64,000 bases of DNA from Thermococcus barossii (GTDB taxonomy: Archaea > Methanobacteriota_B > Thermococci > Thermococcales > Thermococcaceae). The stretch is from positions 1,805,013 through 1,869,012 of the forward strand of contig NZ_CP015101.1 in assembly GCF_002214465.1 (NCBI RefSeq). The letters are read 5' to 3'. Positions 42,962 to 51,300 of this stretch are shown in pieces. The notes under the pieces are model-generated. The model ran no database searches. It had not been told where the DNA came from and saw nothing but the letters and a program-made list of their open reading frames with translations. A program made the position numbers and the translations under genes. The stretch's first letter is position 1. Each line of letters opens with the position of its first letter.

Positions 42962-44227
42962 TTAGAGAAGGGCTAAAGCCGCCATGACCTTCGCGTCATT
43001 GACCATGTTCTTTATCCAGGCGTACTCGTTGGGCTGGTGGGCGGTCTCGTCGAGCGTCGCCCAGACAACCGCCGGGATTCCGAGCTTCCTGAAGTAGGCC
43101 GCGAAGGTTCCGCCCCCTATTCCGCCGACCTTCGCCTCCTTTCCGCGAAGCCTCCTGATGGCCTCCTTGAGCAGGAGAACTATCTCGCTGTTCGGGTCCG
43201 TCGGCTCTGGAGCGTCCATACGCTGAAGAACCTCGAATTCAATCTCCGGCAGGACTTTTCCATTGAACTCCTTCCTGTACTTCTCCTTGATCTCCTCGGC
43301 AAGCCTCTCGGCGTCTTTCAGGATATCGTCTATGCTGTACCTCGGCAGAATCCTGCAGTCGAAGACGACCTCGTGCTCGCCGGGCGCTATGTTCGGGCTG
43401 TCGGCCGGGTTTTTGACCATCGTCGGCTCGAAGGTGCTCTCCGGCGGGTCGAAGAGTTCGTCCCTCTCACCGTACTTCTCGTGGAGCACTCTGTCGAGGT
43501 GGTAGGCGAAGTCCAGAGCCACACGGTGGGCGTTTAAACCCTTGTCCGGCATGCTGGCGTGAACCTGCCTACCCCTGACCTTCACCCTGAGCCAGAGGAT
43601 GCTCTTCTCGGCCACCTCAATGAAGGTTCCGTCTTCGTTTCCCCCGTCCGGGACTAAAACCAGGTCGTCCTTCCTGAACAGCTCCGGGTGTTCTTTCATC
43701 AGCCACTCGACGCCGTACTTGCTCCCGGTCTCTTCATCGCTGACGAAGGCGAGGATTACCGTCCTCTTCGGCCTTATCCCGAGGTTCATCATAGCTTTTA
43801 CCGCGTAAAGTGAGGCGACCAGGCTCTGCCCGTTGTCCTCGCTTCCGCGCCCGTAGACCTTTCCGTCCTTGACGACCGGCTTAAACGGTTCCGTGACCGT
43901 CCACTTGCTTAAATCTCCGGGCGGGACAACGTCGATGTGGGTGAGTATCCAGAGCCTCGGACTTTCTTCGCCCTTCTCGCCGTAGTAGTATGCTAAAATG
44001 CTCGGCCTGACACCGTTCTTGGCCCTCTCGTCCGGCGCGTTGTAGACCTCAACCCTGTCGAAGGGCCAGTCCTTGATTATCTCCAAAAGCTTCTGGGCCT
44101 TGTCGTATTCGCCCTCGTAGCCGTAGTCGGGGCTTATGGCCGGGATTTTAATCAGTTCGACAAGCGTCTCGACCATCTCGTCCTGGAGGTTCTCGATTTC
44201 CTTCGAGATTCTTTCGAGATTCGACAT
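42962..44227 (-). CDS. M20-family metallopeptidase
   Basis: A 421-residue enzyme of the M20 group (dipeptidase, carboxypeptidase and deacylase relatives). Metal-binding and catalytic motifs are in order: LTHIDVVPPGD, GRGSEDNGQSL, the catalytic SDEETGS, PDGGN, and a final HQPNEYAW. The dimerisation domain lies between about residues 185 and 320. The VPPGDLSKW segment and total length fit the archaeal branch annotated as dipeptidase or succinyl-diaminopimelate desuccinylase-like; the substrate cannot be fixed. The start at ATG 44227 is chosen because GGTGGTTGTG precedes it. Confidence 0.88.
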   Translation of the reverse strand: MSNLERISKEIENLQDEMVETLVELIKIPAISPDYGYEGEYDKAQKLLEIIKDWPFDRVEVYNAPDERAKNGVRPSILAYYYGEKGEESPRLWILTHIDVVPPGDLSKWTVTEPFKPVVKDGKVYGRGSEDNGQSLVASLYAVKAMMNLGIRPKRTVILAFVSDEETGSKYGVEWLMKEHPELFRKDDLVLVPDGGNEDGTFIEVAEKSILWLRVKVRGRQVHASMPDKGLNAHRVALDFAYHLDRVLHEKYGERDELFDPPESTFEPTMVKNPADSPNIAPGEHEVVFDCRILPRYSIDDILKDAERLAEEIKEKYRKEFNGKVLPEIEFEVLQRMDAPEPTDPNSEIVLLLKEAIRRLRGKEAKVGGIGGGTFAAYFRKLGIPAVVWATLDETAHQPNEYAWIKNMVNDAKVMAALALL

Positions 44228-44279
44228 CACAACCACCATAGATTTTATTGGTGGGCATCTTAAACGGTTTTTGCATCCC

Positions 44280-44342
44280 AAATGCCTTATATACCCTCAC
44301 TGTGATACCCGTACGTCTGCAAAAGAAATCGGGGGTGTATTG
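44280..44342 (+). promoter_or_regulatory. Promoter and ribosome binding site of the MBL-fold gene
   Basis: AAATGCCTTATATACCC at 44280-44296 is a good TATA element. GGGGGTG at about 44331-44337 lies five bases before the GTG start at 44343. This supports the short start and excludes an extension upstream into the peptidase gene. Confidence 0.55.
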
Positions 44343-45158
44343 GTGATTGAGATAACCTTCCTAGGCAGCGGCGGCGGCAGGTTCATAACCATAACGCAGT
44401 TCCGCTCCACCGGTGGCTTTCACATACGCGCCAGCAGGAACATCTACGTTGACCCCGGTCCGGGTGCGCTGGTTCGTTCTTGGCGCTACAAGCTCGACCC
44501 CAGAAAGCTCGATGCCATATTCGTCTCACACAGGCACGTTGACCACTGCAACGACGTTGAAGTTCTGATCGAGGCCATGACGGGTGGTGCACTCAAGAAG
44601 CGCGGCATGCTCATCGCATCAAAGAGCGTCGTCTACGGCGATGAGACCCACACTCCCGCCGTCAGCAAGTACCACATGGATGTCCTTGAGAGCATCCACA
44701 TTCCCGAACCGGGAAGCAAGATAGCAATCGGGGAGGAGGAGTTCATAATAACCCCAACGGTTCACTCCGATCCGACAACCATAGGGTTTCGCATGAAGAC
44801 CCGCTACGGGGATATATCGTACATCCCCGACACGGCCTACTTCGATGAACTCCTGGAGTGGCACGACGGTTCGAGGCTGATAATCGCGGCCGTAACGAGG
44901 CCCAGGGATATGGGCATTCCCTACCATCTGAGCACAGACGACGTCGTTATGATGCTCAAGAACATGGAGCATAAACCCGATGCCCTAGTGATGAGCCACA
45001 TCGGAATGAAGATGCACTTCGCGAACCCCTACAAGGAGGCTAAATACATCGAGACGGTAACGGGAGTGAAGACCTACGTGGCCAAGGAGGGCTTCAAGGT
45101 CATGGTGGAAAAGAACGAGATAGCTGTCAGGACGCTTAGGCCCGCAAGGTTCGTCTGA
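44343..45158 (+). CDS. Metallo-beta-lactamase-fold hydrolase
   Basis: A 271-residue enzyme with the motif HRHVDH at 63-68, a version of HxHxDH that binds one or two metal ions. It opens IEITFLGSGGGRFITITQFR, and later metal ligands lie in the TVHSDPTTIG, PDTAYFDELL and VMSHIGMKMHFA segments. It resembles RNase Z-like and related MBL proteins, but lacks the long exosite arm, so tRNA processing should not be assumed. It starts with GTG and is followed 9 bases later by a small membrane-protein gene. Confidence 0.85.
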   Translation: MIEITFLGSGGGRFITITQFRSTGGFHIRASRNIYVDPGPGALVRSWRYKLDPRKLDAIFVSHRHVDHCNDVEVLIEAMTGGALKKRGMLIASKSVVYGDETHTPAVSKYHMDVLESIHIPEPGSKIAIGEEEFIITPTVHSDPTTIGFRMKTRYGDISYIPDTAYFDELLEWHDGSRLIIAAVTRPRDMGIPYHLSTDDVVMMLKNMEHKPDALVMSHIGMKMHFANPYKEAKYIETVTGVKTYVAKEGFKVMVEKNEIAVRTLRPARFV

Positions 45159-45167
45159 GGTGGTTTC

Positions 45168-45389
45168 ATGGGCAGAGGGGTTCTCGCCTTCATCCTGACT
45201 TTTTCCTTTATCTTCAACGTTTTTCTTGGAAAATCCGGTCTGTCGCTCGGTCTTCTCGTTCCCCTGCTCGTTTACTGGTTCTATCTAACCGTAACCGGAC
45301 GGAGGCCCGAACTCCCGATTCTTCTCAGGGATTTTGGGCTGATTTTCCTCATCGGAACGGCCGGCTGGCTTCTAGGGGTTGCGGTCTAA
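45168..45389 (+). CDS. Small hypothetical membrane protein
   Basis: A 73-residue hydrophobic protein with three helices (about 4-18, 23-40 and 52-72) and a short basic loop (TVTGRRPELP). AGGTGG directly precedes the ATG. It lies nine bases after the MBL-fold gene, so the two are probably co-transcribed. No family recognised. Its end is 17 bases from the end of the phosphohexomutase gene on the other strand. Confidence 0.65.
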   Translation: MGRGVLAFILTFSFIFNVFLGKSGLSLGLLVPLLVYWFYLTVTGRRPELPILLRDFGLIFLIGTAGWLLGVAV

Positions 45390-45406
45390 AAGTGGAAAAT
45401 GGCGGC

Positions 45407-46771
45407 TCAGCCCTTCTTCATGACTTCTTCAACGGCCTTTTTGACCGTTCCGTAGGCCAGCTCGAAGAGCTCGTCGCGTCTCTTCTCACTGGGAGCTTCA
45501 ACAACAACGCGAATCTTCGGCTCCGTCCCGCTCGGCCTCACGAGAACCCACGAGCCGTCCTTCAGGTTGAAGCGGAAGCCGGAAATAGTCAGAACTTCCC
45601 TGGTCTCGCTTCCCAGCTTCTCCTCAAGGGCCCTGTACGCTCTCTCCATTACCGCCCCCTTGAACTCGTCCGGGCAGGGGACGTTCTTCTTCGTCAGGTG
45701 GAACTCGGGGATGTTCTCCTTCACTATCTCCGAGAGGGACTTGCCTTCCTCGTCGATGAGTCTGAGCAGGAGCCCCATCGTCACGAAGCTGTCTATCCAG
45801 GGCCCGAACTTCGGGTGGACAAGCTTCCAGGGCTCGGCGGCGAAGATGGCCCTGTATTTCTTTATTCCGTCGTGGGGCTGGCCGAGGGGAATCCTCACCA
45901 CCCTTCCGCCGGCCTTCTCGACGACGTAGTCTATCCTCGAGCCCGTGTCTATCGAAACGACAACCGTTCCGCCCCCGTGTTCCTCGGTATAGAGCTTGGC
46001 GAAGAGCGCTATGACGGTGTCCTCATTGAGGTAGTTGCCCCTCTCATCGAAGACCGCTATCCTGTCCGCGTCGCCGTCCTGCGCTATGGCAATATCAACG
46101 CCCAGCTCTCTCACCAGCTTTCCGAGGTAGGCTATGTTCTCATAGCGAGGCTCGGGCTTTCTTCCGGGGAAGTGGCCGTCCACGTGGGCGTTCACGCTTA
46201 TGACCTTCGCCCCCATCTCGCGCAGGAGGTAAGGAGCCAGAACGCTCCCGGCACCGTTGGCGCCGTCGTAGAGGACTTTTAAGCCCGTCTCGTGGTTCAC
46301 GAAGTCGAGAACAGCCCCGATGTAGTCATCTATGACATCGAGGGACTTCACCGTCTTTATCTCGTCCCACTTGGCCTTCCTGAAGTTTCCTGAGAAAACG
46401 AGCTCCTCAAGCTCCTCCTCCTGCTCGACGTAGAACTCGGTTCCATCGCCGTTGAAGACCTTTATCCCGTTGTCGGTCGGTGGGTTGTGGCTGGCCGTTA
46501 TCATAACCCCGCCGTCGCCATACTCTCTCGTCGCCCAGGCCAGGGCCGGTGTTGGGATTAAGTCCGCGTCGAGAACTTCCTTCCCGGTCGAGAGGAGCCC
46601 CGCGACGAGGGCGTTCTTGAGCATCACGCTTGAAGTTCTCCCGTCCCTCGCGACCACGATGCTCTCTCCCTCGATGTAAGTCCCCATTGCCTTTCCTACG
46701 TCCATCGCGAGCTCGGGAGTGACCTTTTCCCAGAGGGTGCCCCTAATTCCAGCGGTACCGAAGAGCCTCAT
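45407..46771 (-). CDS. Phosphohexomutase (phosphoglucosamine or phosphomannomutase type)
   Basis: A 454-residue enzyme that moves phosphate between the 6- and 1-positions of hexose or hexosamine. The N-terminal FGTAGIRG loop, the phosphoserine loop GGVMITASHNP (Ser94), the metal loop DGDADR, and the phosphate-binding VRPSGTEPKIRV near the C terminus are all present. In archaea this family acts on glucosamine-, mannose- or glucose-phosphate, often more than one. The nearby maltodextrin genes do not settle this. It stands alone on the minus strand. TCACCACCGG upstream on the plus strand reads CCGGTGGTGA as a binding site. Confidence 0.9.
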   Translation of the reverse strand: MRLFGTAGIRGTLWEKVTPELAMDVGKAMGTYIEGESIVVARDGRTSSVMLKNALVAGLLSTGKEVLDADLIPTPALAWATREYGDGGVMITASHNPPTDNGIKVFNGDGTEFYVEQEEELEELVFSGNFRKAKWDEIKTVKSLDVIDDYIGAVLDFVNHETGLKVLYDGANGAGSVLAPYLLREMGAKVISVNAHVDGHFPGRKPEPRYENIAYLGKLVRELGVDIAIAQDGDADRIAVFDERGNYLNEDTVIALFAKLYTEEHGGGTVVVSIDTGSRIDYVVEKAGGRVVRIPLGQPHDGIKKYRAIFAAEPWKLVHPKFGPWIDSFVTMGLLLRLIDEEGKSLSEIVKENIPEFHLTKKNVPCPDEFKGAVMERAYRALEEKLGSETREVLTISGFRFNLKDGSWVLVRPSGTEPKIRVVVEAPSEKRRDELFELAYGTVKKAVEEVMKKG

Positions 46772-46784
46772 GTCACCACCGGAA

Positions 46785-47195
46785 CTATTTGGTGCGGGGG
46801 TTATAAACGTATATCGCCAGTCCGCGGTGGTTAACCAGCCTCATCCCCCTGGGCATGCTATCCCCCGTCAGCGGAAGGATGTAAACCGGAACGCCCAGCT
46901 TCCGTCCCAGTTCGAGGATGGGCTGCACTATCTCGGGCGTTGGCCTGACTGAGTAGAGCGCGCGGGCGTTTCTGTAAAGTTCGAGCCTCGGGCTGAAGAG
47001 GTCGTCTCGCACCGCCTCTATGCCCAGCTCCCTGGCCCTCTCCACAGCCTGAGGGTTCCAGTCGATGGCCAGAACGTCGTAGCCCAGGCTTTTCAGTTTG
47101 AGCGCGACCTTGAACTGGAAGCCTATGCCCAGTTCGACTATCTTTCCCCTTGGAACCTCCCTGGCCAGAAACTCGGCGAAGTCCTCGAGTGGCAT
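46785..47195 (-). CDS. UPF0146 family protein
   Basis: A 136-residue protein with a Rossmann-like start: GKIVELGIGFQFKVALKLKS, then DVLAIDWNPQAVERARELG. This resembles the SAM-binding half of a methyltransferase, but there is no catalytic half and the family, UPF0146, is of unknown function. PLTGDSMPRGMRLVNHRG near the C terminus is characteristic. It lies 13 bases upstream of the phosphohexomutase gene on the same strand and is probably co-transcribed with it. Confidence 0.85.
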   Translation of the reverse strand: MPLEDFAEFLAREVPRGKIVELGIGFQFKVALKLKSLGYDVLAIDWNPQAVERARELGIEAVRDDLFSPRLELYRNARALYSVRPTPEIVQPILELGRKLGVPVYILPLTGDSMPRGMRLVNHRGLAIYVYNPRTK

Positions 47196-47228
47196 GGGAG
47201 AAAATGGGGAAAGGGGGTTTAAAAAGCT

Positions 47229-48347
47229 TCAGAATATTGCCTTTCCGTTTTTCTTTTCGAAGGTGTGGGCTTTCCGCATGTCGAAGACGACGTCGACTTC
47301 TTGACCTTCCCTGACTTTTGATTCCGACCTGAATGCTCCGAGGAATGTTACTCCTCCAACGCGCAGGTGGACTATCTTCTCGCTCCCCAGGTTTTCAATA
47401 ATCTCCACCATTGCTCGAACCATGTTCTCGCCGGGAACCTTCACTTGAGCGAACATTGCGTCGTAAATATCCTCCGGGCGAATCCCGAAGATTACCTCCT
47501 TCCCAACGAGGTTCCTCTCCTCAAGAACCTCGAACTGGTCGGGCAGGAACTTAAGCCTGAATTCCCCAAAGTCTGCAAAACCGTCCTCGGTTATTGTCGC
47601 GTTCATGAAGTTCATTGGGGGTGATCCGATGAAGCCGGCGACGAAAGTGTTTGCCGGCCTGTCGTAAACTTCATCCGGCGTTCCGACCTGTTGGAGTACT
47701 CCAGCGTTGATGACTGCAATCCTGTCGCCCATGGTCATTGCTTCCACTTGATCGTGGGTGACGTAGATTGTGGTGACTCCGAGCTGCCTCTGGAGCCTCT
47801 TGAGTTCGGCGCGCATTTTCACTCTGAGTTTAGCGTCCAGGTTGCTCAGGGGCTCGTCCATGAGGAAGACCTGGGGCTTCCTCACTATCGCCCTGCCCAG
47901 GGCAACCCTCTGCCTCTGACCACCGCTCAGCTCCCTCGGCTTCCTCTTGAGTAATTCCGTCAGGCCGAGGAGTTCTGCGACTTCCCTGACGCGTTGGTCG
48001 ATTTCTTGTTTTGGGACTTTTCTGAGCTTGAGGGGGAAGGCTATGTTGTCGTAGACTGTCATGTGGGGGTATAGCGCGTAGCTTTGGAAGACCATTGCGA
48101 TGTCCCTGTCCTTCGGTGGAACGAAGATTCCCTTCTCGGGGTCGGCCACGAGCTTGTCTCCGATGTAGATTTGGCCTTTGGTGGGTTCTTCTAAGCCTGA
48201 AATCATTCTCAAGGTGGTTGTTTTTCCGCAGCCGCTTGGCCCGAGGAGGATCATGAATTCTCCGTCTTTCACATGAAGATTCATATCCTTAACGGCCGCA
48301 AAATCACCAAACATCTTCCAAACGCCGGTGAGCCTTACCTCCGCCAT
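47229..48347 (-). CDS. malK: Maltodextrin ABC transporter ATPase
   Basis: A 372-residue ATPase that drives MalFG. Walker A GPSGCGKTTTL is at 36-46, the signature LSGGQRQR and Walker B VFLMDEPLSNLDAKLR follow, and the switch His is in VTHDQVEAM. The C-terminal half has the OB-fold regulatory domain of MalK (FGIRPEDIYDAMF, TFLGAFRSESKV). The start at ATG 48347 is set by GGGGTGAGAAA upstream. It is the last gene of malE-malF-malG-amylopullulanase-malK, 28 bases after the amylopullulanase gene. Confidence 0.94.
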   Translation of the reverse strand: MAEVRLTGVWKMFGDFAAVKDMNLHVKDGEFMILLGPSGCGKTTTLRMISGLEEPTKGQIYIGDKLVADPEKGIFVPPKDRDIAMVFQSYALYPHMTVYDNIAFPLKLRKVPKQEIDQRVREVAELLGLTELLKRKPRELSGGQRQRVALGRAIVRKPQVFLMDEPLSNLDAKLRVKMRAELKRLQRQLGVTTIYVTHDQVEAMTMGDRIAVINAGVLQQVGTPDEVYDRPANTFVAGFIGSPPMNFMNATITEDGFADFGEFRLKFLPDQFEVLEERNLVGKEVIFGIRPEDIYDAMFAQVKVPGENMVRAMVEIIENLGSEKIVHLRVGGVTFLGAFRSESKVREGQEVDVVFDMRKAHTFEKKNGKAIF

Positions 48348-48375
48348 TTTCTCACCCCTAAAAGGAAAATGGAGG

Positions 48376-51300
48376 TCAGCGCCTCCTCCTGAGGAGGAGC
48401 GGTATCGTGGCGAGGGCCACGAGCATCGCGGGCCCACAGATCCCGCCACCTTCGCCAGGGGAGGTGCTGGTGGTAGTTGTTGTCGTACCCGTGGTGCTGG
48501 TAGTGGTAGTCTGGCTCGGTGAGGTCGTCGAGGTTTCGCTCGTGGTAGTGGTGGTTTCGGTCGGTGTCTCGGTCGGGGTCGGCTGCTCGCCGCCGGTGCC
48601 CTCGACGAGCGGTATCATGAGCACCGTTGCCAGTGTCTTCTTCTCAAGGTCGTAGCTGCTCAGCTGCTCTTCCTGAGTTGGCTTAAAGCCCTCCGGCACG
48701 AGTTCGTCAACAACCCTTGGCGCCAGGTTGTCTATGACCGCCTGTGGGTCTGCTCCTCCCAGCTTCCACTGCTCGGCTTCTACAGCAACTGGCCTCCACT
48801 TGTCCGGTCCATAGCCGTCCTGTGAGCCCACAAGGATTGCCGTGTACAGCCCGTAGTCCGAGATGTTGAGGTACTTCTTCGGTAGCTTGACTATGACCGC
48901 GTTCTTTACCGGGTCGGCTGAAATCTGCATCTCTCCCTGGTACACCGTTCCGTCCGGAAGGACGATGAGGTTACCGTAGTCCCATCCGGCTATTCTCAGC
49001 GCGAGGTCCCACGGATGGGTTGGGTCGAGCCGTACGTTGCTTCCCGGTCCGTCAGGGAACATTTTGATTGCACTTGTGTTTCCGCCCTCCCTGAAATCGA
49101 AGTATGCCTCGATTATCTGGAGGCTGAAGCCGTTGGGCCCGTTCCACGGGTTTCCTCCAAGGTCTTTGAAGTAGAACTCGAGCGTCCAGTCGTCGCTCCC
49201 CTCGACCATCTTGAACTTGAGCAGGTCAAGGTGTCCCGGAACGAAAACTTTGTCCGTTGGGTAGGTGTAGGTTCCCGGCCCGTGGTCGTCTCCCTCGGGG
49301 TCGTTCACGACTATTCCCTGCTTGAGCAGCGGGAGGGCTTTGACGGTTGCAAGCTTCATCTCGTTGGCATCGTAACTGCTCAGCTGTTCCTCCTGGGTTG
49401 GCTTGAAGTTGGCGGGGGCGAGGAGGTCCATAACGCGCGGAGCAACGTTGTTGATTACAGCCTGTGGGTCTGCTCCTCCCAGCTTCCACTGCTCGGCTTC
49501 TACAGCAACCGGCCTCCACTTGTCCGGGCCGTAACCGTCCTGACTCCCGGTAAGGACAGCCCCCCAGAGGCCGTAGTCTTCGTTTATTGTGATGTACTTC
49601 TTCGGTACCTTGACTATGACCGCGTTCTTTACCGGGTCTGCCGAGATTTGCATCTCGCCTTGGTAAACGGTTCCGTTGGGCAGGACGATGAGGTTACCGT
49701 AATCCCAGCCCGCTATCCTGAAGGCGACGTCCCACGGGTGGTCCGGATCGAGGTTGACGTTGGCTCCGGGTCCATCGGGGAACATTTTGATGGCCGAACT
49801 GTTGCCGCCGTCCTTGAAGTCGAGGTAGACCTCTATTATCTGGAGGCTGAAGCCGTTCGGTCCGTTCCAGGGGTTTCCTCCAAGATCCTTGAAGTAGAAC
49901 TCCATCACGTAGCTGTCCGTCTGTTCAAGCATCCTGAAGCGGAGGAGGTCAAACACGCCCGGCTTGAAGACCTTGTCGGTCGGATAGGTGTAGGTTCCCG
50001 GCCCGTGGTCATCGCCCTGGGGGTCTTCTATGTCTGCTATGACGACTCCCTTGACCTCGGTCGGAAGCTTCAGCTCGACCGGCGTGCTTATGACCTCCAG
50101 TCTTCCGTCCTTCACAGTTGAGACCGTGAAGTAGAAGTCGCTCGGGCTGGCTAGGTAGTCGAAGGGCACAACAACCTCTATTCCTTCACTCGTCTCCCTG
50201 ACCGTCGCCTCTCCGAGCTTCTCGCTGTTCTCGTAGTCGGTGGCCTTGTACACCTCGGCCTTCCCATCACGGTACACGACGTGCTTGGTTATCATCAGTC
50301 CGACGCTGTCGGCGGAGAACGGGAACATCGAGTACCTAAACTCGCTTGGCCTCTCCTGGAGGAGTGTGAAGGTGTTTCCCACGCGCTCTCCCTTCTCCCA
50401 GATGCTGACCTCGAACTCGCTGAGGTTGCCCCTCACGAGGAAGTGAAGCCCCTCGCCGTCGAAGTAGACGCCAACGCTCTTGGCCAGTGATGACATGCTG
50501 GAGAAGTTCTTCATCTCGCCTTCTTTGAGTCCGACCAGTCCCCTCGTCGTGTAGGGCTCCCCGTCGGGGAAGTAGTTTCCAAAGAGGTAGCTAGGCGGCT
50601 CGACTCCAGCGAGCCTGTACATCTCGTAGAGGTAGGTCTTGAGGTAGCGGTCAAAGGTGTAGTCCTGCCCGCTGTCTTGGTCACTTCCGTACCACCAGAA
50701 CCAGTCACTCGCCTCTGCCCTGAGCAGGTACTCGTGGGCTTTCTCCCAGTCCTCCTGGCTCATCTCGCTCTTGTGTTCCATTAGGGTCTTCCTCGCCAGG
50801 TAGAGCCAGTACCAGCCGTAGTTCTCCTGGGGTTCGCCTATCCAGGTGGAGAGCGTCCCGTCTATCCAGCTGCTCTCGGGCCACTGCATCTCCTCCTTAA
50901 CGCCGGCCATGTCGTAGAGCTCGCCGAGGCTCTGGGCCTTTAGGAGTGCTTGGACGTTGTCACCGGTCAAATCAAGGCGCTCCATCATCTGTGGCGTGAG
51001 CCTGTTGGCCTTGTCGCCGTAGAGCTGGATGTACTCGCTCGGCGTCACAGTTCTTATAAGCCCCTGCTCCTGGAGCTCGGTCAGCTTCTTGTAGAGTTCC
51101 GTCAGGAAGAGCTTGCCGTCGTAGGGGTAGTGCTCCCACGGGTTCTCCCCGTCCAGGGTGACCACGTAGACCAGCGAACCGTCGTAGTTCTCCTTCTGTA
51201 TCTTGAGGAGCTCGTTCACGAAGTCTTCGACGGCCTGGTACTGGTTCATCCCTGCGTAGGTGAAGCCAACGCGGTCGCTCAGCGCGTGGTCTCGCGGGAA

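Noticed and set aside
44136-44342. Extension of the MBL-fold protein upstream
   Set aside because: It would overlap the peptidase start on the other strand and cross a TATA element; the GTG at 44343 has a ribosome binding site.
48700-50050. CRISPR or other short repeat array
   Set aside because: The repeated bases belong to two in-frame protein modules of about 240 residues, with no regular short spacers.
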